From Marinitoga lauensis (GTDB lineage: Bacteria > Thermotogota > Thermotogae > Petrotogales > Petrotogaceae): a stretch of DNA of 64,000 bases. The stretch lies in NCBI RefSeq assembly GCF_004135675.1, contig NZ_QHLX01000001.1, positions 434,001 to 498,000 on the forward strand, written 5' to 3'. Position numbers and translations under genes: made by a program. A model generated the notes under the pieces. The model did not search any database, was not told the origin of the DNA, and saw only the letters and a list, made by a program, of their open reading frames with translations. How positions within the stretch are numbered: the first letter of the stretch is position 1; every line of letters starts with the position of its first letter. Positions 46,788 to 56,580 of this stretch are shown here, piece after piece.

Positions 46788-48288
46788 ATGCCAAAATATC
46801 TTTCTAATTTAAAATATCGTTATAAATTAGTTTTTAAAAATACAGGATTAATGCTTGTAGCTTTTGGCATTGGATTAATAATATTTGGAGCTTTCTCAAT
46901 CTTTTTTAAAGATTTTAGTTCGTTTTATAGTTTTTTGGAATCAGGCTTAATAAGTATATTTACCGGTGTTTTTTTTATTTTATTGAGCTGGAATGTTAAA
47001 AATTATGCTATAAATATTCAAGATGCTATCGTTATTATATTTTTAGTATGGACATTATCTATCTTTTTCTCCGCATTGCCATTTGTATTTTCTGGTATTT
47101 TAAATATTCATCAGGCAATTTTTGAATCAACCAGCGGATGGACAACTACTGGTTTAACGCTTGTTGATGTTACAAAAATACCAAAAATATTCTTATTATG
47201 GAGAAGTTTAATGCAATATTTTGGTGGTGCCGGGTTTGCTTTAATTATGGTTATTGCAACTGGTGCATTAGGTGTGGGGTTGTATCAGGCTGAAGGTAGA
47301 ACGGACAATGTTGTTCCAAATTTAAGGGATTCAGCAAAAATTATTTTTGGAATCTATTTTTCATGGCTTTAATAGGAATTCTACTTTTAAAATTCGTTGC
47401 AGGTTTATCATTATTCGATGCTTTTAATCATACATTAACTGCTTTAGCTACAGGTGGTTTTTCTACTAAAATAAATAGCGTTGGTGAATTTAATAATATT
47501 AATGCAGAAATTATTATTATGGCATTAATGATTGCAGGTGGTACGGGCTTTGGAGTACACTATGCAGCTTTAAAAAGAAGAGATTTATTTAAAAAAAATC
47601 CAGAACCTAAAACCATGTTTTTTATATTAATAATATCAATTCCTTTAATATTATTTTTTACAACAAAAACTTTATATGGTTTTTGGGTGGTTTGAGGCAC
47701 TCTGCATTCCAGGCTATTTCTGCCTTAACTGGAACTGGTTTTTCTACTGTTTCCTTTGACAACTGGAATAATTTTGGTCTTTTAATTATGACTATATTGA
47801 TGATATTGGGCGGTATGATGGATTCAACATCAGGTGGTTTGAAACTTTTTAGAGTCTTTGTTATATGGAAAATCATTATCCATCAAATAAAAAATTATTT
47901 TAAACCAGAAGGAAGTATTTTTCATATTGAAGTATATAAAGGCATTTCAAAAAAGAAAATATCTTATGATACATTAAAAGATGTAATTGCTGTTGTATTC
48001 ATGTATTTTTTAATCTATACTATAGGTGTTTTAGTTTTATTATCTTATGGATATTCGATGGAAGATTCTATGTTTGAATACGCTTCTGCACTATCTGCAG
48101 TTGGTTTATCAGTGGGAATAACAACACCTAATTCTCCTTTAGGTGTAATCTGGATTGAAACATTGGGAATGTATCTGGGAAGACTTGAATTTTTTGTAAT
48201 ATTCTTTGCTGTCATAAAAATATTTAGAGATATAAAAGATATTATACAAATAAAAATTTCAAACTTTAGAGGAGGTGAACCCTTTTAA
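46788..48288 (+). CDS. trkH: TrkH potassium uptake channel (two frameshifts)
   Basis: 500 residues after restoring a T near 47358 and a T near 47683. Four M1-P-M2 repeats, with pore loops STSGWTTTGLT, ALATGGFST, ALTGTGFST and ALSAVGLSVG supplying the selectivity glycines. The N-terminal two spans match the TrkH/KtrB family. The two TrkA-like genes upstream encode its cytoplasmic ring. Start ATG 46788 follows AAAGGATG. Confidence 0.9.
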
Positions 48289-48298
48289 AGGGTAATAT

Positions 48299-49564
48299 AT
48301 GGGTCAGTATAAGAAATTTAAAGGAACACAAGATATTTTTGGTGAAGAATCAAAATACTGGTATTTTATTGAAAAAAAATCTAGAGAAACATTTTTAAAA
48401 TATGGCTTTAAAGAAATAAAAACTCCAATAATAGAACCAACTGAATTGTTTAAAAGAAGCGTTGGTGAGAATACTGATATTGTTCAAAAAGAAATGTATA
48501 CTTTTGAAGATAAAGGAGGGCGCTCTGTTACATTAAGACCCGAAGGAACTGCTTCAGTTGTGAGAGCTTATGTGGAAAATTCTATGATTAATCTAGGATC
48601 TCCTATAAAACTCTATTATATTGGTCCAATGTTTAGATATGAAAAGCCTCAAGCTGGTAGATTAAGACAGTTCCATCAAGTTGGTATCGAAATTTTTGGA
48701 ACAGATACCCCCATTTCCGACGCAGAAACCATTATTCTGGCAGATGAATTATTAAAATCTTTTGGACTAAAAAATTATAAAATAAAGATTAATAGTATAG
48801 GGTGTGAAAAATGCCGCCCTAAATACAGAGAAGCATTAAAAAAATATTATAAACCCCTACTTCCAAATATGTGTCACGACTGTCAAAAACGATATGAAAC
48901 AAATATTATGAGGTTACTCGATTGTAAAATTGATAAGGAATACGCTAAAGAAGCTCCTATTATTCTTGACCATTTATGTGATGATTGTAAAACACATTTT
49001 AATAAAGTTATTAATTATCTTGATTCATTGGAAATAAAGTATGAAATTGATTCAAGGATTGTTCGAGGATTGGATTATTATTCAAAAACAGCTTTTGAAA
49101 TTGAACATACGGATTTAGGAGCACAATCTGTCATATTGGGTGGTGGAAGATACAATTCTTTAGTAGAAGAAATTGGTGGAAAAGAAACTCCTGCTATAGG
49201 CTTTGGAATGGGTATAGAAAGGATTATTCTTGCATTAAAAAAGGAAAATGTAGAAATTGATAACCCAGAAAAAATTGATGTATATATTGCCTATGCTGGA
49301 GAAAATACCGATATAGAAGCATTAAAACTGTCCAAAATGTTAAAAAATGAAGGATTAAAAGTATTTTTAAACCTATCAGAAAGAAGCATTAGAAATCAAA
49401 TGAAACATGCAAATAAAGTTAATGCTCATTTTGTCGCAATAATTGGTGAGAATGAATTAAAAACAGATACTGTAACTATTAAAAATATGACTACTGGTGA
49501 ACAGTTTGAAGTTGAAAAATTCTGGGTACCTCAAATTTTAAAAGAAAAATCTTTATTGGAGTGA
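48299..49564 (+). CDS. hisS: Histidyl-tRNA synthetase
   Basis: 421 residues, intact. Class II synthetase: motif 1 near KTPIIEPTELFKRSVGENTDIV, motif 2 TLRPEGTASVVRAYVE then FRYEKPQAGRLRQFHQ, and the HisRS signatures VRGLDYYSKTAFE and GGGRYNSLVEEIGG. Zinc-like cysteines CRPKYRE and CHDCQ occur in the insert. ATG at 48299 has only AAAGGG 7 bases upstream; the better GGAGGTG lies in the last codons of trkH, 21 bases upstream, with a CCCTTTTAAAGGG palindrome between. Confidence 0.95.
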   Translation: MGQYKKFKGTQDIFGEESKYWYFIEKKSRETFLKYGFKEIKTPIIEPTELFKRSVGENTDIVQKEMYTFEDKGGRSVTLRPEGTASVVRAYVENSMINLGSPIKLYYIGPMFRYEKPQAGRLRQFHQVGIEIFGTDTPISDAETIILADELLKSFGLKNYKIKINSIGCEKCRPKYREALKKYYKPLLPNMCHDCQKRYETNIMRLLDCKIDKEYAKEAPIILDHLCDDCKTHFNKVINYLDSLEIKYEIDSRIVRGLDYYSKTAFEIEHTDLGAQSVILGGGRYNSLVEEIGGKETPAIGFGMGIERIILALKKENVEIDNPEKIDVYIAYAGENTDIEALKLSKMLKNEGLKVFLNLSERSIRNQMKHANKVNAHFVAIIGENELKTDTVTIKNMTTGEQFEVEKFWVPQILKEKSLLE

Positions 49565-49568
49565 TTAA

Positions 49569-50411
49569 ATGGTTTTTTTAAATCCTTTTATTGTGATTAT
49601 AGGAATGATTATGTATATCATACCTTATTTATGGCCATTAAGCTTTGCAATCACTATGTTTATATACCATATTTTATTAAAAAACAGAGATGAACATATA
49701 AAAAGATTAAAAGCATTATTTAAATTAAAGGATATTGATCTATCTCCCTTGAGTAAGTTTAAAGAAGAAAATTCTTTAAAAATGCTTTTTGGATATCTTA
49801 TTTCTTTTACGGGTTTTTCACTAATTTTTATAAAAATCTCAAATCAATTGGAAAAGGTATATAGCCAGATATCTTCTATTGAAGAATTACAAAATTTAGA
49901 GTATGCTTTACCAAAATTTGATTCGTTTTTATTTTTCTTGTTTCTATTTTTCATCTGGTTTACTTATACACGTTTAATAAACAAAATAATAAAAGATCAA
50001 TTTTATGTTCAAAACATTGAAATTCAAAAAAATTTAATTGATAAACCAATTTTAAAATATCGTGATTCTAACTTTGTTATGTTTCTTAGAATAATAACCT
50101 TTAACTTATATGAATGGTTTTTACTTATTTCCTTGATAAAAGAAACCAATTCTTTATATATTGCCGATAAAACCTATAAAAATATTGAGGAAGCTACTAC
50201 AAAAGAAAAATACGAAAAAATGCAAAAAAAAGAAACTTTTTTTGAGTTACCTGCTCCTGATAAATTTAATACAAAAGAAGAATTTTTAAGTTATGTATAT
50301 TCAGAATTATCAAAATTAGATACTGTTACCAGATTAAAAAAGATAGATGAAATGCTTCAAAAAAAGCTATTAACGAAAGAGGATGTAGAAAAAATCAAAA
50401 AACTATTCTAA
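49569..50411 (+). CDS. Membrane protein with SHOCT-like C-terminus, function unknown
   Basis: 280 residues with about five hydrophobic spans (first at 5-35, a pair near 70-140, others near 165-190). The cytoplasmic tail ends RLKKIDEMLQKKLLTKEDVEKIKKLF, like a short oligomerisation helix pair (SHOCT type). ATG at 49569 follows GGAGTG, 4 bases after hisS. I do not recognise the family. Confidence 0.65.
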   Translation: MVFLNPFIVIIGMIMYIIPYLWPLSFAITMFIYHILLKNRDEHIKRLKALFKLKDIDLSPLSKFKEENSLKMLFGYLISFTGFSLIFIKISNQLEKVYSQISSIEELQNLEYALPKFDSFLFFLFLFFIWFTYTRLINKIIKDQFYVQNIEIQKNLIDKPILKYRDSNFVMFLRIITFNLYEWFLLISLIKETNSLYIADKTYKNIEEATTKEKYEKMQKKETFFELPAPDKFNTKEEFLSYVYSELSKLDTVTRLKKIDEMLQKKLLTKEDVEKIKKLF

Positions 50412-50440
50412 TTTTTACAAAAAGTACACAAAACTTTTAC

Positions 50441-50469
50441 TTGACAACTTGCTAAAATATTAATATAAT
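50441..50469 (+). promoter_or_regulatory. Consensus sigma-A promoter of acpP
   Basis: TTGACA, 17 bases, TATAAT: both boxes perfect with the ideal spacing. It gives a leader of about 56 bases ahead of acpP. Confidence 0.92.
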
Positions 50470-50531
50470 AATACCGATTTTATTATCTAATGTAATGGCT
50501 GTCTTGTGAAATCTAATAGGGAGGTATTAAT

Positions 50532-50786
50532 ATGACAAGAGACGAACTTTTTGAAAAAGTAAAAGAAATTATTGTAGAAACATTAAACGTTGAAGAAGAA
50601 GATGTTACTCTCGATGCATCATTTACAGACGATTTAGATGCTGATTCTTTAGAACTCGTTGATTTAACAATGGCTTTTGAATCCGAACTTGGTGTAACTA
50701 TAGAAGATGAAGAGTTAGAAAACATCAAAACTGTTGAAGATGTTATAAATTCGTTGGCTGAAAAATTAAATATAGAAGAAGAATAA
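50532..50786 (+). CDS. acpP: Acyl carrier protein
   Basis: 84 residues, very acidic. The phosphopantetheine site Ser is in DDLDADSLELVDL, near residue 39. It carries fatty acyl intermediates. ATG at 50532 follows GGGAGG. It is monocistronic between its own strong promoter and a terminator, rather than within a fab cluster. Confidence 0.96.
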   Translation: MTRDELFEKVKEIIVETLNVEEEDVTLDASFTDDLDADSLELVDLTMAFESELGVTIEDEELENIKTVEDVINSLAEKLNIEEE

Positions 50787-50794
50787 TGACCTTT

Positions 50795-50820
50795 ATAAGG
50801 GAAGCTTTCGCTTCCCTTAT
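50795..50820 (+). terminator. acpP terminator
   Basis: ATAAGGGAAGC / GCTTCCCTTAT with TTTC loop, then TTTATTT. Confidence 0.92.
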
Positions 50821-50826
50821 TTTATT

Positions 50827-50835
50827 TGTTATAAT
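50827..50835 (+). promoter_or_regulatory. Extended -10 promoter of pyrG
   Basis: TGT followed by TATAAT, about 40 bases before the pyrG start. The -35 would fall in the preceding terminator hairpin. Confidence 0.55.
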
Positions 50836-50874
50836 GAATAAAATAATATTTAAAATAGAAAAGGAGGATAATGT

Positions 50875-52458
50875 ATGGCAAAAAAATATATTGTTGTAAC
50901 AGGTGGTGTATTAAGTGGAATTGGTAAGGGTATCGTTTCTGCTTCTATTGGAAGAATACTTAAAGATTGTGGCATAAAAGTTAATTCTTTAAAAATAGAC
51001 CCCTATTTGAACGTTGATGCTGGCACAATGAATCCAAATCAACATGGAGAAGTTTTTGTTACTGACGATGGTTATGAAGCTGACCTTGATCTTGGCCATT
51101 ATGAAAGATTTTTGGGTATTGACATGAAAAGATTTAACAATATTACAGCTGGCCAAATATTTAAGAGTATTATAGAAAAAGAAAGAGAAGGTAAATATCT
51201 AGGTGCTACTGTACAAATGGTACCTCATGTTACCGAAGAAATTAAAAATAGAATAAAAAGTATAGATACCGATTTATTAATGATAGAAATCGGCGGAACT
51301 GTTGGGGATATTGAAGGTGAAATATTTTTGGAAGCTGTAAGAGAACTTTCATTAGAAGAAGGCATCAAAAACTTTTTCTTTATACACGTTACATTTGTTC
51401 CATATTTAAATGTAACCAATGAATTTAAAACAAAACCTACACAACAATCTGTTCAGTTGCTTAGAAAAATTGGTATCCACCCAAATATGCTAATTATTAG
51501 AACTGAAAAAGCTATTGATTCTGGAAGTCTTGATAAAATTGCATTATTTGCAGGTATAAATAGAAAATATGTCATTAATTTACCTGATGCAGATAATGTT
51601 TATGAAGTCCCAGAAAAATTATTTAATCTCGGAATACAAAATATAATTGCAGAAAATTTAAACTTAAATATACAAAACAAATTAAACTGGAATTATCCAA
51701 AAATCTTTTCGCCAGTCAAAATTGCTATGATTGGAAAATATCTTGGAACTGATGATGCTTATAAAAGTATTATTGAGAGTATCTTTCTAAGTGGTGCTGA
51801 AAAACCAGAATTAATTGATTCACAAATAATAGAAGAATTATCAGAAGATGACGCAAAAGAATTATTATCAAAATATGATGGAATAATTATTCCTGGTGGT
51901 TTGGAAAAAGAGGAATAGAAGGAAAAATAAAATCAGTCAAAATTGCAAGAGAAAATAATATTCCTATTTTCGGTATATGTCTTGGTATGCAGATTATGGT
52001 TATAGAATTTGCAAGACATATTGGAAAACTTGAAAATGCAAATTCTTCGGAATTTGATCCTCAAACGCCATATCCTGTAATTGATATAATGGAAGAACAA
52101 AAAGAAATATTGAAATTGGGTGGAACAATGCGTTTAGGTGCCCAAGAAACAAAAGTTTTAAGAAATTCAAAATTATATGATATATATAAAACCGAAATAA
52201 TTTTCGAAAGCATAGACATAGATATGAAGTGAATTTAGAAAAATTCGAAAGTTTATTTGCATATCCAGAAGAAAAAGACGCCTCAGATAAATTAATAATA
52301 TCCGCAAAATCCGATTTTGTTGAAGCGGTAGAATTAAAAAATCATCCATTTTTTATTGGGTACAATATCATCCAGAATTAAAGAGTAAAGTTGGAAAACC
52401 TCATCCAATATTTAAAGCTTTCGTTGATAAATTAAAAGAATTAAAGGGATTAAAATGA
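50875..52458 (+). CDS. pyrG: CTP synthase (three frameshifts)
   Basis: 528 residues once a T near 51902, a base near 52208 and a G near 52359 are restored. Makes CTP from UTP, ATP and glutamine. The synthetase domain begins KYIVVTGGVLSGIGKGI with the P-loop-like GIGKGI and has GDIEGEIFLEA. The glutaminase domain has the catalytic Cys in GICLGMQ and a late YHPE with the His-Glu pair. ATG at 50875 follows AAGGAGG. Its stop overlaps the CPBP gene's start (ATGA). Confidence 0.93.
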
Positions 52459-53030
52459 GTTTTTTTACATTAATAATATCAATTATAATTCTTTTTTTGT
52501 TATATATATAATAGAAAAAAAGTTATTTTTGAGAAATCTTTATTACTGAAAATAATTATATTCAGCTCAATAATACCCGTATTTAAATTACATTTTTTAG
52601 AAAAAATACCATATATATTATATTTTATCTTTATCTTATATGGTATTATATTGTTTTTTTTGCCTGAAAAATGGGTAAAAAATTCTGGATTTTATATTCA
52701 TATCAATAAAAAAAGACTTTTTCTTATTCCATTATCCGCCGCAATTACTGAAGAAGTTTTTTTAGAGGAATTTTAAATGAATTATTATTAAACATTATAA
52801 ATAATATTGTTTATGTTTCTCTTATTTCATCATTAGCCTTTGCATTAATTCATATTTTCAACTTATTAAATGGTATTGAAAATAGAAAATATTTTTTAAT
52901 AACTTTTCCTTTAAGATTTGCTTTTGGACTATTTTTCTCTTTTATTTATTTCGAATATGGTTTATTAAATTCTATTATATTACATTTTTTAGTAGATTTC
53001 CCAGCGCTCTATAGGATTTACAAAAAATAA
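52455..53030 (+). CDS. CPBP-family intramembrane protease (two frameshifts)
   Basis: 191 residues after two compensating corrections, one near 52492-52510 (an extra T or a missing TA) and a missing T in the T7 run at 52757-52763. The latter restores the family motif EEVFFRG. Later motifs FALIHIF and LHFLVDF supply the remaining metal-ligand His residues. Six or so membrane spans. The family includes CAAX-like proteases and bacteriocin self-immunity proteins; the role here is unknown. Coupled to pyrG by an ATGA overlap. Confidence 0.75.
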
Positions 53031-53095
53031 CTTTTTAAAAAATTTAAATACTTTTCTGTAGGTTGATATCTTTTTCTGTTTTTACTATATTTTTA

Positions 53096-53104
53096 TGTTA
53101 TAAT
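53096..53104 (+). promoter_or_regulatory. Extended -10 promoter of uvrA
   Basis: TGT followed by TATAAT, 44 bases before the uvrA start, with no good -35. Confidence 0.55.
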
Positions 53105-53147
53105 AACACGAGAAAAATACTCTGAATATGATGTTAGAGGTGTTGTT

Positions 53148-55965
53148 ATGGATTATATTTATGTAAAAGGCGCAAGAGAACATAACTTAAAAAATATTGA
53201 CGTTAAAATACCTAAAAACAAACTTGTTGTTATATCAGGTTTGTCTGGTTCTGGAAAATCCACTTTAGCAATGGACACCATTTATGCAGAAGGTCAAAGA
53301 CGTTATCTTGAATCAGTATCTTCTTACGCAAGAATGTTCTTAGGCGAATTAAAAAAACCAGATGTTGAATATATAGAAGGCTTATCACCAGCTATTGCTA
53401 TTGAACAAAAATCTGTATCTCATAATCCTCGATCTACTGTGGGAACTGTTACTGAAATATACGATTACATGAGGGTTTTGTTTGCGAGAATGGGTAAACC
53501 TTACTGCCCAAAATGTAATATTCCAGTGGAAAAATCCTCTATTGATGAAATAATTGATAAAGTATACAATGAATTTGATGACAATTCAAGAATATATGTA
53601 TTTGCACCAATTGTCAAGGAAAAAAAGGTGAGTTTAAAAAAGAAATAGAACAAATGAAAAAAAATGGATATAAACGTGTTGAAATAGATGGGGAAATATA
53701 TGATTTAGAAGATATATCTTTATTAAAAAAAAGTTATAGGCACACTATAAATTTATTAATCGATAGACTTAAACTAAAAAAAGAAAATTTTGAAAGATTA
53801 TATGAAGCAATTGAATTATCTTTAAAAGAGTCTGATGGTTTTGTTGAAATAAGAGAATTAGATATCAATGAGAAAACAATTAAATCAAAAACATATAGTG
53901 AAAAATTAGTTTGTCCAAATTGTGGATTCAGTTTTCCAGAAATAACTCCAAAATTATTTTCCTTTAATAGTCCTTATGGAGCCTGTCCAGATTGCCATGG
54001 ACTTGGATTTAAATTCGAGTTTGAACCTACTTATATTTTAGACCCTGATAAAACTATATATAATGGAGCAACAAAAAGTGGAAAAGATAGTTACTTAATA
54101 AAAACATTAGAACGTGTTATTTTGCATTATAAGGATGATCCAAATAAAAAAATACGTGATTTAAAACCCGAAACACAAAACGCCTTATTATACGGTTCTA
54201 AAGATAAGATTTCTTTTGAATATGTTACTCCAAATGGAGTATATACATTTAAAAAACAATTTGAAGGATTATATAATATGTACGAGAGGAGATATAAATC
54301 TACTGACTCAGATGAAATGAGAAATTATTATCAAAATGAATTTATGACAATGAAAACATGTCAGACTTGTGGCGGTAAAAGATTGAAAATAGAACCTTTG
54401 AGTGTACGGATAAATGGCAAAAATATACAGGAAATCTCTGATATGCCTATAGAAAAAGCAAAAGTATTCTTTGAAAATATTGAATTAACTGATTTTGAAC
54501 ATAAAATCGTTGGCGAATTATTAAATGAAATAAAAAAACGTCTGGGTTCCTTACGGATGTTGGTCTTGGTTATATTTCACTCTCCAGAAGTGCTAACACA
54601 CTTTCTGGCGGAGAGTCCCAAAGAGTAAGATTAGCCACTCAAATAGGTTCTGGATTAACAGGTGTCACATATGTTTTAGATGAACCAACCATTGGATTAC
54701 ATCCACGAGATAATGAAAGATTAATAAACACATTAAAAAAATTAAAAGCTCTTGGAAACACCGTATTGATTGTAGAACATGATGAAGAGGTCATAAAATC
54801 TTCTGATTACATAGTAGATCTGGGACCAGGTGCAGGTATCAATGGCGGTAAAGTTGTATACAGCGGTTGGATTAGAAATTTATTAAAAAATCCAAAGGAT
54901 TCTTTAACTGGTCAATATATAACAGGAAAGAAAAAAATTGAAATAATTAAATACAAAACAAAAAGAGTAGAAAAAAATGCATCTTTAAAATTATATGGTG
55001 CTTCACATAATAACTTGAAAAATATTGATGTGGAATTCCCACTCGGAAAGTTCATTGTTGTTACTGGCGTTTCAGGCTCTGGAAAATCTTCATTAATAAT
55101 GGACACATTATATCCAGCATTAATAAAGGAATTACGTGGTGCAAAAGTAAAACCAGGTTACTACAAAAAAATTGAAGGGCTGGAAAATATAGATAATGTT
55201 ATAGCAATAGACCAATCTCCAATTGGTAGAACACCGCGTAGTAATCCAGCAACTTATACTGGAGTTTTCGATTTAATAAGAGACTTATTTGCAGCTACTA
55301 AAGAAGCCAGAATGAAAGGTTTTAAAAAAGGAAGATTTAGCTTTAATGTTAAGGGAGGACGTTGTGAAGCATGTAATGGAAATGGTTATCTAAAAATTGA
55401 AATGCAATTTTTACCCGACGTATATGTTACCTGTGATGTTTGTAAAGGTAAAAGATATAACAAAGAAACATTAAGTGTAAAATACAGAGGAAAATCTATT
55501 GCTGATATTCTTGATATGTCCGTAGAGGAAGCTTTAGAATTTTTTCAAAACATTCCACGAATTAATAATATTCTTAAATTATTAAGTGATGTTGGTGTAG
55601 GATACATCAAACTCGGGCAACCTGCAACTACTTTATCCGGTGGGAAGCTCAAAGAATAAAACTAACCTCTGAACTTAGAAAAAGATCTACTGGAAAAACT
55701 GTGTATTTTCTCGACGAACCAACAACAGGCTTACATTTTGAAGATGTAAAAAAGCTAATTGAAGTTTTACATAAATTGGTAGAGAAAGGTAATACAGTTA
55801 TTATTATTGAACATAATTTAGATGTTGTAAAAAATGCAGACTATATAATAGATCTTGGCCCGAAGGCGGGAAAATGGAGGATTTATTATTGCTCAGGGTA
55901 GCGTAGAAGATATTATTAATGCAAATACATATACTGGTCAATATTTAAAAAACGCAATAAAATAA
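53148..55965 (+). CDS. uvrA: Excinuclease ABC subunit A (five frameshifts)
   Basis: 940 residues when five single bases are restored (A near 53624, G near 54544, G near 55642, G near 55863, G near 55872). Damage-scanning ATPase of nucleotide excision repair. Two ABC modules: Walker [10 protein letters not shown] (residue 32) and GVSGSGKSS (near 640), signatures LSGGE at both, and Walker B VLDEPT/FLDEPT. Zinc fingers [14 protein letters not shown]...CPDCHG and CEACNGNG...CDVCKG. All breaks fall in or next to homopolymer runs, so error is likely. ATG at 53148 follows GAGGTG. Confidence 0.93.
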
Positions 55966-55989
55966 CCCTGCTTTGGCAGGGTTATTTTT
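55961..55989. terminator. Bidirectional terminator between uvrA and rubredoxin
   Basis: AATAACCCTGC / GCAGGGTTATT with a TTTG loop, A-rich 5' and T-rich 3', between two convergent genes. Confidence 0.9.
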
Positions 55990-56149
55990 ATTCTTGAACT
56001 TCAAACATATCTTTTCCAACACCACACATTGGACATACCCAATCTTCTGGTAAATCATCGAATGATGTTCCTGCAGGAATACCTGCTGTCGGATCTCCCT
56101 CTTCAGGATCATAAATATAACCACAAACTGTACATACATATTTTTTCAT
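55988..56149 (-). CDS. Rubredoxin
   Basis: 53 residues, intact. The iron ligands appear as [10 protein letters not shown] (residues 6 and 9) and [11 protein letters not shown] near 39-42, with the standard [23 protein letters not shown] core. It is a soluble one-electron carrier, commonly for oxygen or peroxide reduction in anaerobes. ATG at 56149 follows GGAGGGAT. It has its own consensus promoter. Shadow frames on the same strand should be ignored. Confidence 0.97.
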   Translation of the reverse strand: MKKYVCTVCGYIYDPEEGDPTAGIPAGTSFDDLPEDWVCPMCGVGKDMFEVQE

Positions 56150-56203
56150 AAATATCCCTCCATTTAATTTTATTTTGTTTAATTTTGTAATGGTTCCAAA
56201 AAT

Positions 56204-56232
56204 ATTATACTATTTTTTTTTAATTTTGTCAA
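56204..56232 (-). promoter_or_regulatory. Consensus sigma-A promoter of rubredoxin
   Basis: TTGACA, 17 bases, TATAAT on the minus strand, both perfect. The A-rich spacer lies about 55 bases before the start. Confidence 0.92.
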
Positions 56233-56269
56233 GAGAACTAATAAAAAAATTAAATATTCTAATCACAAT

Positions 56270-56299
56270 TTGTTTATATTTTTTAGATTGTGGTATAAT
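56270..56299 (+). promoter_or_regulatory. Promoter of the DUF3783-glgX unit
   Basis: TTGTTT, 18 bases, TATAAT, 39 bases before the DUF3783 start. It is divergent from the rubredoxin promoter. Confidence 0.6.
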
Positions 56300-56337
56300 A
56301 AATAATATAGATGAAATTTCACATTGGAGGTTAAAGT

Positions 56338-56580
56338 ATGTTTGATGAAGTAAAAGACACACCTGTAATTATTTTAAATGGATTTAATAGTGAAGAAATA
56401 AATAAAATAATGAAAGCTATCAAAAATGTTGATGGATTACCAAGAATTATCTTTGCTACCACTACAAAAACAAATGTTAATTGGAAAATTGGTGATTTAA
56501 TAAATGAATTAAAAAATGAGGATTTTGAAGTAAAAAAGGCTTTAAAAAAAGCCTTAAGCAAACAAGAAAAGGATGATTAA
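56338..56580 (+). CDS. DUF3783 family protein
   Basis: 80 residues, soluble. TPVIILNGFNSEEINKIMKAIKN and LPRIIFATTTKTNVNWKIGDLINEL match the DUF3783 family, whose role is unknown. The charged tail ends LSKQEKDD. ATG at 56338 follows TTGGAGG. Its stop abuts the next start with no gap, so it is coupled to the glycogen debranching gene. Confidence 0.8.
   Translation: MFDEVKDTPVIILNGFNSEEINKIMKAIKNVDGLPRIIFATTTKTNVNWKIGDLINELKNEDFEVKKALKKALSKQEKDD

Noticed and set aside
51987-52232. Stand-alone glutaminase gene
   Set aside because: It is the middle fragment of the frameshifted pyrG glutaminase domain.
55945-56139. Minus-strand ORF over rubredoxin
   Set aside because: Out-of-frame shadow of the rubredoxin gene at 55988-56149, which has the iron-binding motifs, ribosome site and promoter.
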